Under the pieces are notes generated by a model, which had not been told where the DNA came from, did not search any database, and was given only the letters and a program-made list of their open reading frames with translations. From positions 1-64,000 of the forward strand of contig NW_026516203.1 in the NCBI RefSeq assembly GCF_025602895.1: DNA of 64,000 bases, given 5' to 3'. This DNA is from Polychytrium aggregatum. Its lineage: Eukaryota > Chytridiomycota > Chytridiomycetes > Polychytriales. The position numbers and the translations under genes are program-made. Below are positions 1 to 9,700 of the stretch, in pieces (position 1 is the stretch's first letter; each line of letters opens with the position of its first letter).

Positions 1-373
1 CGCTCCCGCACTGCCTTCCGAGCATTCGCACTTGGTGCACACCCAGCACCACCACCCACTCCCACACCCAGTGTAGTCCCACCCTTGCAGTCTCTCCCTG
101 CACCCTCATCACAGCGTAGTATAGTGTCAGCACTTGTCATTCCTCCACCCCGACCCCCCCTCGATCCTGCTGTTCCCTTGTGGGAACTGCTCGAAAATGT
201 GTTCACCCGCTTGGTCTCAGACCTTGTGGGCAGCTGAGGCAGCACTAGGCTGCAACAGGAGTAAATAGGCTTGCCTGTGTACTCAACGTGCCGGGGTACC
301 AACCTGTTGGACCTGATGGCTTGTCTTCTTGAATAAAGTTGACTATAGTAACAAAAAAAAAAAAACCTCTGAT
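1..373 (+). mobile_element. 3' end of a LINE (non-LTR retrotransposon), first copy
   Basis: This is the tail of a LINE that enters from outside the window. Bases 1-237 encode the last residues of ORF2, ending in TGA at 235-237. A short 3' UTR follows, with AATAAA near 331 and a 13-A tail ending at 365. By eye it matches 10197-10560 of the complete LINE downstream, except for one C fewer in a C-run near position 7. It therefore belongs to the same family and sits head-to-tail upstream of the second copy. Tail length (13 A) and the following CC are the same in both copies. Confidence 0.9.
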
Positions 374-1163
374 GCCTTCCAGAGTCCGATGCATGACGCA
401 ATCGGCCTTCGAGATAATGCCACCTTACCCTGCCATCATTGGTTGGGGTAGTGGTATGCCAGAGGATGGACACAATGGCATATCATACTGACTCTATGAC
501 TAGTCAACGCAAGGTGCTCTGAGGAGTAGTCTCGACCTTGGGATCGTGGGAACTCCATGCTTTGGGGCAGACAGTGCATCCACGATGACGCATGCATGAC
601 TGGTGCATTGGCAATCGACTTGTCATGAACGGTGGATGAACCAATGGTCTTCGCCAGGGTTGAGACTCGGCGATGGATCATGGCATCTCCATGCACTTGT
701 CTCATGGATGATGAGTCTGATGGGGCATCCCACATGCCATTCCGACCTCACACTCCGATCATCGGGTTCGTATCTCCCCCAAACCGACTCAGATTGGGGT
801 ATCCGAGGGCGTATCTGCCGTGGGAAAGCTGCGTCTGGGGTGTCATGGGATGTGAATTGCATCATCCATGCATCGTGGATGCGTAAGGTTTGGCCATGGA
901 TGGGGAGGGTATTGGTCATCGTCGATGCTGATTCGTGCGATATCGGTGCGCAGACTGTGACGTTGATCACGATGGTCGATCACGATGGCAGATAAGTCTG
1001 GTTGGGGCGATTCCCACGATCGTTGACGCTGGCGGCGATGCAGACTGGGAAACGATAAATACGGCAGCGAGGAAGACCAGCTTGACTGACATCGCCAATG
1101 CGAGTTTCGGATCGCCAACGCGGGATCGGATCGTGAAACACAGGTTCATCGCACATCGAGTTC
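374..1163. other. Unassigned spacer or LINE 5' UTR
   Basis: I see no gene. Several short ORFs overlap on both strands but none has recognisable composition or similarity. The stretch lies between the poly-A of the first LINE copy and the 20-bp tandem array of the second, so some or all of it may be the 5' UTR of the second LINE. I cannot locate the LINE 5' end because no target-site duplication is evident. Confidence 0.4.
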
Positions 1164-1303
1164 TCTGCTCCTGCCGCACCTATCCTGCTCCTGCTGCACC
1201 TGTCCTGCTCTTGCTGCACCTGTCCTGCTCTTGCTGCACCTGTCCTGCTCTTGCTGCACCTGTCCTGCTCCTGCTGCACCTGTATTGCTCTTGCTGCACC
1301 GTG
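1164..1303 (+). repeat. Seven tandem 20-bp units in the LINE 5' UTR
   Basis: Seven consecutive 20-bp units of the type cctgctcttgctgcacctgt run without spacers, with a few substitutions in the first, second, sixth and last units. The array lies about 105 bp upstream of the ORF1 start codon at 1409. Its position resembles the monomer arrays in some LINE 5' UTRs that act as promoters. A promoter role here is inference only. Confidence 0.85.
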
Positions 1304-2124
1304 TGGCCTGCACCACACTGCTTTCACCTCTGTGTTTGTTCCAGCTCTGCCCCTCCAGTTCCCCGCCCTCGCTCCCACACTCCCTGTCCCCTTCCCCACT
1401 GCTGAGCGATGTCCAAGGACAGACCCCAGCAGTCCCTTCTCCCGGCCTCGACCATCGCTGTCGGCAGCTTGATCTTCAAGCGCAAGGAGCGACCCGTGGC
1501 CACCCCTTCCTCCCCCGCCAAGCGTCGCCTGTCCTTGCCCGACGCAATGACCATGCTCCCCAGGCCGGAGCATGACGAGCGTCTCCCCGAGTCCGAGTTC
1601 CCGTCCGTGTCCGTGCCCGAGTCCAGGCTCCCGGCCCCGCCCGAGTTCAGGTTCCCGGCCGAACCCGACTTTTCGTTCCCGCCCTTGGACCGCGCTGCCG
1701 CCCGTGCCGCCGTCGACATTGATGAACTGGAGGACATCAATGTCGAAGAAGACCTCAGCCCGGACCAAGAGCCTGACGCTGAGCCCTCGTCCTCCTGTGC
1801 CGACCAAGACCACCCTGCCGAGTCCCTGGCTCCCGTGTCCTCCTCCGCCGCTCCCCACCAAGACCACTGTGCCATGGACATTGTTGTCCAGCCCAGTGCC
1901 GACGTCGTCTCGGTTCCTTGGCGCGACGAGTTCTGGCGCAAGTGGCACGCCTCGTCCGACGTCGATGATCAGAAGGCTGCAACCCAGATCATCGACGTCA
2001 CCAAGATGAACAACCAGCTGTGGATGGCCGTGACCGCCAAGCTGCAGTGCACTGTCCTGTGCCGCAAGTGCAAGCTCGCCTCGGCCGATCCCTGGATCGT
2101 CGTCAAGCACGGCAAGGACGAGCT

Positions 2125-2351
2125 TGTCATGAACCGAGTTTCCTTGCCTTGTATCTTGCCTAGTTATCTTGCCTTGTCCTTGAAATGAACTTTGTATTTT
2201 TAGTATCCTAAGCCTTGGATCTAGAATAAAACTTTGGCTTCACACTTGACACTCTGTGTCCCAGTCCAGTCCCCGCTCCTCTCCCTACGTTCGAGTCTTG
2301 CATTAGGACTCTTGCGCGCTTCCCTGCTTGCCCCGTTGTCCAGTCTTGACA
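2125..2351 (+). repeat. Element D 5' LTR (227 bp)
   Basis: Begins tgtcatgaacc and ends cagtcttgaca. It carries AATAAA at 2225-2230. Its offset to the 3' LTR is constant at 2835 bp, so there are no indels between the two, and translated stretches are the same, indicating a young insertion. Confidence 0.93.
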
Positions 2352-2423
2352 CTTGGCAAGACCTTCAACAACCCCCCACTTGCCCAGCTTTTGTCCCCGT
2401 TCCCTTCGCTATCTCTTTTACCA

Positions 2424-3662
2424 ATGGCTTCCCCTTCTGGCCTTTCCGAGCCCGAGCTCCAGGCCATCCGTGCGGTCATTATCCAGTCCGCCGAGAACGC
2501 CCGTTCTCTCCAGGACTTTTCCAAGTTCCTCCACGATCAGGATGATGCGCTCAACCGCATCACCGATCGTATGGACCAGGTCCTGGCTCGCCGTGAAGAG
2601 GATGTCCGCCAAGTTGTCGCCGCCAGTGTCCAGGAGGCCCTCCGCAGCTACCAGGCCCAGCTACCTCCTCCAGTTCCTGCTCCCGCTCCGATCCGTCGCG
2701 CAGGTCGCCCCTACTTCGGCGTACCTGACGACGTCGATGATCCTGCCCAAGACCCCGAGGATCACTCTGCTGGTCGCAACTCTGCCACCAGGCAGATAGG
2801 TCCTCCCGACCGCTTCTCTGGTAAGGACCCGAGCCGCTGCAATGCCTTCCTCTCGCATTGCAGACTGGCCTTCGTGTCCAACCCTCCCCTCTTCCAGACT
2901 GAAAGGGATAAGGTGTTTTACGCCTTATCCTATCTCGATGGTACTGCTGCAGACTACATGCAGCCGTACATCGATCAGTTGGAGAGAGACCCCGAGTGCT
3001 CTCCCCCTGCCATCCGTGACTTTGCCGGTTTCTCCGAGTGGCTCCGTGCTGCCTTTGGCCAGGTCCAGCCCACCATCGCCGCTGCTCGCGAGATGGTCAG
3101 GCTTTACCAAGTCACCTCCGCCGCCGCCTATGCCGCCGAGTACCGCCGCCAAGCCGTCCACCTCGTCACTTGGTCCCAAGACCCTCTCATGTTCCACTTC
3201 GAGAGTGGACTCAAGCCCTCGGTTCAAGATGAACTCTCCCGCCGCTCCTTCGACAACCTCGAAGATCTCATGCAAGCGGCGATCGCCATCGACAACCGCC
3301 AGGAGGACCAACGCTCCCGCCGTCCCAACCACCGCTCCGCTCCTGCTCCTGCTCCTGCTCGTCCGGCTCCTCTCCCTTTCCGTCCGGCTCCTCGTCCCTT
3401 CGCTCCTGCTCCTCCTCCTCGCCCCGCTCAAGCCTTCAACGTTCCCCAGCCCATGGACCTCAGCCAGGCTTCCGCTCGCAGGCTGACCGCCGAGGACAAG
3501 GCCGCCCTCCGTGCTGCTAATCGTTGCTTTTATTGCAAGCAGGAAGGGCACATTGCCCCTCGCTGCCCCAATAAGGCATCCTCCCGCTTGGCTGCCATCG
3601 ATGCTTCTTTGGCTGTCGTTGATGTGAATAAACTTGACGACCAGGAAAACTTCTCTGCCTAG
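2424..3662 (+). CDS. gag: Element D Gag
   Basis: Structural protein of the virus-like particle, 412 residues, starting at the ATG at 2424 (the upstream frame is open but lacks ATG). It has a retrotransposon capsid-type core (FSGKDPSRCNAFLSHCRLAF region), a Pro/Ala-rich linker, a PMDLSQ motif, and one CCHC zinc knuckle with the pattern CFYC-x4-H-x4-C near residues 367-380. It is intact although the element lacks its own polymerase. The stop TAG lies inside the frameshift hairpin described separately. Confidence 0.88.
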   Translation: MASPSGLSEPELQAIRAVIIQSAENARSLQDFSKFLHDQDDALNRITDRMDQVLARREEDVRQVVAASVQEALRSYQAQLPPPVPAPAPIRRAGRPYFGVPDDVDDPAQDPEDHSAGRNSATRQIGPPDRFSGKDPSRCNAFLSHCRLAFVSNPPLFQTERDKVFYALSYLDGTAADYMQPYIDQLERDPECSPPAIRDFAGFSEWLRAAFGQVQPTIAAAREMVRLYQVTSAAAYAAEYRRQAVHLVTWSQDPLMFHFESGLKPSVQDELSRRSFDNLEDLMQAAIAIDNRQEDQRSRRPNHRSAPAPAPARPAPLPFRPAPRPFAPAPPPRPAQAFNVPQPMDLSQASARRLTAEDKAALRAANRCFYCKQEGHIAPRCPNKASSRLAAIDASLAVVDVNKLDDQENFSA

Positions 3663-3688
3663 AAAAGGTCGGAGGAGCTTTCCTAGGC
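3644..3688 (+). promoter_or_regulatory. Element D putative -1 ribosomal frameshift signal
   Basis: The heptamer GGAAAAC at 3644-3650 sits in register with gag codons GAA AAC. After 6 nt comes a hairpin with arms 3657-3667 and 3678-3688 (11 nt each, one mismatch). The gag TAG (3660-3662) is inside the 5' arm. Pol is open in the -1 frame from 3638. The heptamer is one base from the canonical GGGAAAC seen in elements A and B, so slippage may be weaker here. Confidence 0.65.
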
Positions 3689-4808
3689 GTCAATCATGTC
3701 ATAAATCTTCCTCCTGTAAATGTCTCCACGGTAAATCACTCTTCTGCCTTTTGCCATCTTGCCCCCGTCACCATTGCCACCGTTTCCACCGCTCTTGCTT
3801 CTTCGTCTTCGCCTCCCGAGCCTGACATCCAACGTCAGCCCTCCCTCGCTGTGACTCTGCTGTGCGGTCCAGAGTCCATACGGGCAACCGCCATGATCGA
3901 TACCGGCGCGGTTACTTCGTTTATGGACACTGGATTCGCCGCAACCCACGCTCTCCCCACCTTTGAAACTTCTTTCGTCATCACTCTTGCCGATGGTTCT
4001 TCGATGGAGTCTAGTCTTGGAGTTTGTGTTTCTATGATCACAGGCATCAGCCACTATGAACAAATCTCGTTCGCGCTGATTCCCTTGGCTTCATACCCGA
4101 TCATCTTGGGTATGGATTGGATCAAGAAACACAAACCCTACTTTGACTGGCACCATGACTCTATTTTCTTGCCTTGCACCTCTATCCACAGTTTGGCCTC
4201 CCCGTTCTCTCCCGAGCCACAGTCCTCTAGGTCCAGCCCTGCCGAGTCCCCTGCTGAGGTCCCCGCCGAGCCTGCCGTGTCCCTGCCCGAGTCCAAGATT
4301 GTTCCTGCCAAGTCCCCAGCCGAGTCCCCAGCCGAGCCCGAGATCCTCCCTGCCTTGCCTCCTGCCGTGCCCAAGCCCAGTCCTGCCTTGCCTCCTGCCG
4401 TCCCAAAGACCAAGACCAAGACCCAGTCCCTGCCCAGCGTCAGCCTGATCGGCAGCATCCCCTTCCAGCACGCCGTCCAGAAGGAAGGCCTGGAAGTGTT
4501 CCTCTTGGATGCTGCCCGAGTCCTGTCCCTCTGCTCCGTCGACGCTGGAGCCAAGCCCAAGGCCGAGCCCTCTGTCCCCTCCAAGTACTCGTCCTTTGCC
4601 AAGGTGTTTTCCAAGTCCGAGGCCGACAAGCTCCCCCAGCACCGCCCTTACGACCACACGATCCCGTTGGTCGAAGGTGCGTCTCCGTCGTTTGGGCCCG
4701 TCTACAACCTCTCCAAGCCGGAGATGGACGCCCTCCACACCTACATCCAAGAGAACCTCTCCAAGGGTTTCATCCGCCGTTCCGAGTCCCCTGCCAGTGC
4801 CCCAGTTC

Positions 4809-4874
4809 GCCGAGTTCGTTTAAGGTGTCTGCATACCAGTCTGGAGGTTGCCGGTTCGAAACCGATGCTGACAC
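4809..4874 (+). other. tRNA-like / Pol III promoter-like stretch at the deletion junction
   Basis: Position 4809-4825 (gccgagttcgtttaagg) resembles a Leu/Ser-type tRNA D-arm and box A. Position 4853-4863 (ggttcgaaacc) matches the T-arm box B consensus at all but one base. I could not fold a convincing complete tRNA: the T stem has a mismatch and the anticodon arm is unclear. A tRNA gene is therefore not claimed; a captured tRNA fragment or chance resemblance are both possible. Confidence 0.3.
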
Positions 4875-4959
4875 TGAATTTCGGAAAAGCCCGAGCTGGG
4901 GTGCCGTTCATGTTCCAGTCCTATCGAGCCATTATGGCTGACCTATAAGGGGGAGATAG

Positions 4960-5186
4960 TGTCATGAACCGAGTTTCCTTGCCTTGTATCTTGCCTAGTT
5001 ATCTTGCCTTGTCCTTGAAATGAACTTTGTATTTTTAGTATCCTAAGCCTTGGATCTAGAATAAAACTTTGGCTTCACACTTGACACTCTGTGTCCCAGT
5101 CCAGTCCCCGCTCCTCTCCCTACGTTCGAGTCTTGCATTAGGACTCTTGCGCGCTTCCCTGCTTGCCCCGTTGTCCAGTCTTGACA
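4960..5186 (+). repeat. Element D 3' LTR (227 bp)
   Basis: Same length and termini as the 5' LTR, followed directly by the second copy of the target duplication gagct at 5187-5191. Confidence 0.93.
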
Positions 5187-6757
5187 GAGCTCCAGCTCAA
5201 GTGTCCCCAGGCCCTCGAGGACGGACCCTGCCCCGGCCAGATGTCGGCCTTCCAGTTCTGGGCCCACATGAGCCGCACCACCAAGGAGTCCCGCAAGCTG
5301 TTTGTGGATGCGTTCTCGGACAAGTTCAAGGAGAACTTCCACACCAAGTGCGGCCTCAAGACCATGGACAAGCAGCGCGCCGTCCCCCGTGGTGCCTCTG
5401 AAGGCGCCCCTCGAGCAGCCCCTGCTTCCACTGCTGACCCCGTCGATCCAGCTCGTCGAGCTGTTGATGCTGTTGGCACTGCGTCCCCTGTCCCCAAGGC
5501 CAGGCCCGTCCTTCCCCCCCGACCCGTCGTCAAGGCCAAGACCCCTCCTCCGTCCCAGGCTCCCGTCCCTGCGATGAAACCCGAGGAGGCCCTCGCTATC
5601 CTCAAGCGAGAGGCTGACCGGGTGCAGTCCATCCTGTTCGAGGCACTCGTGGCCGACAACATGGATGCTGCCACCAAGGCCATGGTCCAGAAGATCGCCA
5701 AGTCCAATGTGGCAATCAGCCGTGCCACGGAGCAGCTCCGCAAGTCTGTTGCCAACAAGACTGCCACCCCCAAGACCCAGTCCCCCGGTTCCAAGACCCA
5801 GTCCTCCGGCTCCCTCCCTGGCTCTGCCCCTGTTTCCGCCCCGTCTCCCTCGTACAAGGCCGCTCTCTTGAAGAACGTTCGGGAGGCCGAGAGCCGTGTC
5901 GGCCGCATGTCCGAGGCCAGCCAGCTCGACGAATGGAAGAGGATGCTGACCACCGGCCGAATGCCAGGCTCCTCCAAGCCGATCCAGCCCAACCAGCACC
6001 GCCAGCCAGTCCTTGTCCCCGGGACGGTCGCCAACTCTGAGCTCCGGAACGACAAGTTCAGGGAGGCCGTCACCAACATGGACTGGCTGTACGTCGAGGG
6101 CATCCGCTGTGGCGACCTCGGCAGTGTCCGCCGCAACCTCAAGCGATGCGGCATCGACACCAGGGAGTTGGCCGAGATCAACTTCCCTGAGGCCACGGTC
6201 ATGGAGGTCCTTGTCCGCGACAAATCCAACAAGGCCGACCTTGGTGCCCGTCTGGAGTCGCTGTCGTCCACACATGGCAGGGTCAGGGTCGTACCGGCCT
6301 ACGACGTCATCCATGGTCTCAAGCACCATGGACTGGCCCTGTCCCGATCCGATGCCATCAAGAACTTTATGGCAAAGTCCCTCCGCCAGGCAGCCAAGGC
6401 CAAGACCGCCCCTGTCCGCCGCTGCATCCAGATGCGCATCCCCGAGGAGTACCGCGACGAGTACGACTCGCTCCTCAAGAAGGCCCTATCCGGCAAGGAG
6501 GTCAAGCGGGCGGACATCACCGCCGTCCCCAAGGTCCCTGGTTCTGCCGCTGCCGCTGCCTCGTCGTCTGCCTCTGCCGCTGCCGCTACCGCTGCCCCTG
6601 CCGTTGTCGTTGCTGTCGCTGCTGCTGCTGCCCCCGCCGCTGGTGCCTCGTCAAAGCCCAGCAAGCCTCACCCCGCCTACAGAGTCCCGCTGTCCGTCAT
6701 GGACACTGACTCTGAAGGAGAGGGCCCCCGGGCCAGCAGCAGCGCTGCACGACTCCA

Positions 6758-9700
6758 ATGAATCCACACCCCTCGCAGGGAGGCGGCAGGGCCCAGACAT
6801 CCCTGACCGTCGCTTCCTTCAATGTCTGTGGCATCAACGTCAACGACGTTGAACTCAAGAACCTCATCGACACCAACGACATCGACTTTGTCGGTGTCCA
6901 AGAAACCCTCGCCGACCTCGAACCCCGCAGCCCTCTCTGTGGCTATGCCGTCAAGGTCCCTGGTCCCCGTTGCCGCGCCGGTAGAGGCATCGCCATCCTC
7001 TACAACCCGGCCAGGATCGACCCGCACGACTTCACCAACATTGAAGTCAGCGACAAGGGCGACGCCATGTGGGTGACATACAAACACGTCATCCACATCG
7101 GCAACTTCTACCTGTCCCCGAGCCTCAAGCTGGACGACTACCGCGAGGCCCTCCAGTCGATCCACACCAAGGCCGCCCTCCCCGACGCCCAGGTCATTGT
7201 GGTGGGTGACTTCAATGCCCACCTCAGTGCCCTGAGCGGACTGCCCACGCCGCTCCGTGGCAGGGAGAAGATCCTCGAGGACACTGTCTCCCGCGCCGGT
7301 CTCCGCGTTGTGCCTCCAGCTGTGATCCCGACCCACACCCGGCAGCGGGGTCCCAGCTGGACAACGATCGACTACATCTTTGTGTCGCATCGCCAGGCCA
7401 ACAACGACCCGCTGCTGCAGGTCGACACTGCCGGTGCCTTCCGTGGCCAGTCCGACCACTTCCCCATCTGGGCGACTCTGCGGGTACAGCCAAAGTACTA
7501 CCCAAAGGTCGACCAATGGCAGTGGAAGATCGCCCAGCTCGAGGATCCTGCCGTCCGCGCCCAGTACCTCTTGGCGCTGCTGGACGAGCGCGAACGCGGT
7601 CTGCAGCGCATCCAGGCTGCACTCCGGCCAATCTCAAGGGGATCGGTCATTCCGATCTCGGAGAGTGCGGCCCAGGACTGCATCGACCGCGCCTGGTCCA
7701 TCATGATCGCCCTGATCACCACCGCTGCCGACTCCACCATCGGCAAGGCTTCCATCAAGACCGTCTGGAAGGACCCGGCCCTGATCCCCGAGATGCGGCA
7801 GCTTCGCGAGAGGCGCCGCGATCTCATCTACCAGCTCAAGTTGCCCGGGCTCTCCCTCCGCGTCGCCGAGGACAAGCGCGCCGAACTCCGCGCTGTCCGC
7901 AAACAAGAAAAGAACCTCATCGTCCAGTCCCGCCGAGCAGCCGAGACCCTGGCCATGAACAAGCTGCACTCCCTCAACGCTTCCGAGGTCGCCAAGTCCC
8001 TGGCCGCCATGAAGAAGCGCAAGGAGCTCGACGACGCCTTCCACTTTGACAACTCGGACGAGGCCCTCGAGCGACTTGTGGTCCACTACGGCAAGGTCTC
8101 CTCGCACTCCCAGGACACCCCCGGTGCCGCCTTTGACCGGACCGTCGGCCCAAGACCCCTGGACACTGTTCCGCGCCTGCTCCCCGAGGACCGCTCCATT
8201 CCCCGATTGTCGTCGGACGAGGTGGCCGATGCCATCGTCAAGTCCCCCAAGCGCAAGTCTTCCGGCCCGGACAAGATCAAGGCCGAGATGCTGCACCCTG
8301 TCGCTCCCGTGGTCGCTCCCTGGCTCCGGGCCATCCTGCTGGCCGCCCTCAAGGCCTCCGTCGTCCCGACCGAGTGGAACACTGTCCTGATCCATCCGGT
8401 CTACAAGAACAAGGGTTCGATCCTCGATCCGGCCATGTACCGGCCCATCGGGTTGACCCAGGTCCTCCGCAAGATCGCCGAGCGAGTCCTGCTGCCGTTC
8501 CTCACCCGCGAGATCGGCATCATGGACATTGCCCAGGGAGGCTTCCGCCCGGACCGAGGCACCCTCGACCAGGTGTACTCGCTCGACGCTCTTGTCCGCA
8601 TGAACAAGATCCGCGACGACGAGTACAGCCTGGTCTTCCTCGACATCAAGGCCGCCTACGACACTGTCTGGCGGGAGCGCCTCTGGGACAAGATCGCCAC
8701 CCGAGGTGCTGGTCCGGTCGCCGTCGGGGTCCTCAGGGCCATGTTCGACCGCACTCTTGTCCGCGTCGCCAGCAAGGGCCGCACGTCGCAGCCTGTGTGG
8801 CTGCAGAAGGGTCTCATCCAAGGCTCGGTCCTGAGTCCCCTTCTGTTCAGTGCCCACATTGACGACCTGCCTGGACTGCTCCGAGCCGAGGACGGACTTG
8901 TGCTTGCCTCGAGTCGCCACCACCGTCTCCGGGTCAACTCGCTCTGGTTTGCCGATGACGGTGTCCTCATCTGTCCGGCTGGCCGCACCCAGGCCATGCT
9001 GGATATCTGCGAACGCCACAGCATCGACAACCGGTACCGCTTCTCGCCTCCCAAGTGCGAGGTGCTGTACTCGGCCTGCAACGTCGACCAGCTCCATCCC
9101 GCCAAGCTGTACGGCACCGAGCTGCCCAAGGTCCTCCAGTTCCGCTACCTCGGTGTCATGGTCGACATTGACGGATTCCGCCCGGACCTCCAGTTCGACA
9201 AGCTCCTCCGCAAGGTCCACATGGTCACCGACACCGTGGTTGGACTCGGCATCACCCTCGGCAAGGTCTCGGCCAAGACCATCACCCAGGTCTACAAGAC
9301 CTTTGTGCGGCCGACCCTCGAATACGGGATGGCCATGGACATCCCCGACCCAGCTCTGCGCGACCGCCTCGACGACGCCCAGATGACGGCCCTCCGCACC
9401 ATGTTCCGCGTCGGCCCCGGCACTCCCGTCGGTGCCATGCACCTCAACTGCGGCCTTCCCAAGATGTCGGTCCGTGTCAAGATGCTGGCCCTGCAGAACT
9501 GGGCCCGCTGGGACGACCAAGTCTCTGACGGCGACAAGATGCTGTCGATGATCCTGCGCAACAAGATCATTGCGCCCTACCACCCCGACCAGTTCCTCGG
9601 CCAAGGAGTCCGAGCCGATCCGCACTGGGCCATGGTGGTCCGCCGACAAGAGGCCGACCACTCCCTCACGGCCACGGAGATCTACCGAGGCAAGACCCGA

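Larger units (their letters stand above)
3638..4948 (+). pseudogene. pol: Element D Pol remnant (protease, start of RT)
   Basis: This -1 frame relative to gag encodes an aspartic protease with the MIDTGAVTSF active-site stretch, then a Pro/Glu-rich linker. It then enters the N-terminal edge of a Ty3-type reverse transcriptase (HRPYDHTIPL ... GFIRRSESPASAPV). Homology stops abruptly at about 4808 and the next 46 residues are unrelated. The YLDD box, RNase H and integrase are all missing. The junction coincides with a tRNA-like stretch, so the deletion probably arose by template switching or recombination. Confidence 0.85.
2125..5186 (+). mobile_element. Element D: defective Ty3/gypsy LTR retrotransposon inside LINE ORF1
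   Basis: Two 227-bp LTRs (2125-2351 and 4960-5186) starting TG and ending CA flank gag and a pol remnant. The 5-bp target duplication gagct is present at 2120-2124 and 5187-5191. Total length is only 3062 bp because everything from early reverse transcriptase through integrase is missing. A purine tract (aagggggagatag) ends at the 3' LTR. A possible tRNA primer site (tggcaagacc) starts 2 nt after the 5' LTR. It resembles non-autonomous gag-retaining elements (TR-GAG type) that would rely on an autonomous relative. Confidence 0.93.
1409..6761 (+). pseudogene. LINE ORF1, interrupted by LTR element D
   Basis: The two coding parts are 1409-2124 and 5192-6761. Removing 2125-5186 and one gagct duplicate gives 2286 nt in one frame (761 residues plus stop), so the reading frame was intact before insertion. 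The N-terminal part is Pro/Glu/Ser-rich and disordered. The middle holds a helical stretch near the words PEEALAILKREADRVQ, then a compact segment (LYVEGIRCGDLGSVRRNLKR region) like the RNA-binding ORF1 proteins of fungal LINEs. The C-terminal tail is Ala/Ser-rich (about 6540-6655). ORF1 normally coats the element RNA; that role is inferred. The stop TGA (6759-6761) overlaps the ORF2 ATG. Confidence 0.85.

Noticed and set aside
1164-1303. Possible CRISPR-like repeat array (also 23225-23328 and 26189-26266)
   Set aside because: Units are contiguous, 13-20 bp, with no spacers, and lie in a eukaryotic genome.
980-2110. 376-residue minus-strand frame opposite LINE ORF1
   Set aside because: It covers the 20-bp repeat array and the Pro-rich part of ORF1; low-complexity Gly/Leu composition and no motif.
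4809-4874. A functional tRNA gene
   Set aside because: The box A and box B words are good, but the acceptor, anticodon and T stems do not pair properly, so only a tRNA-like stretch is reported.
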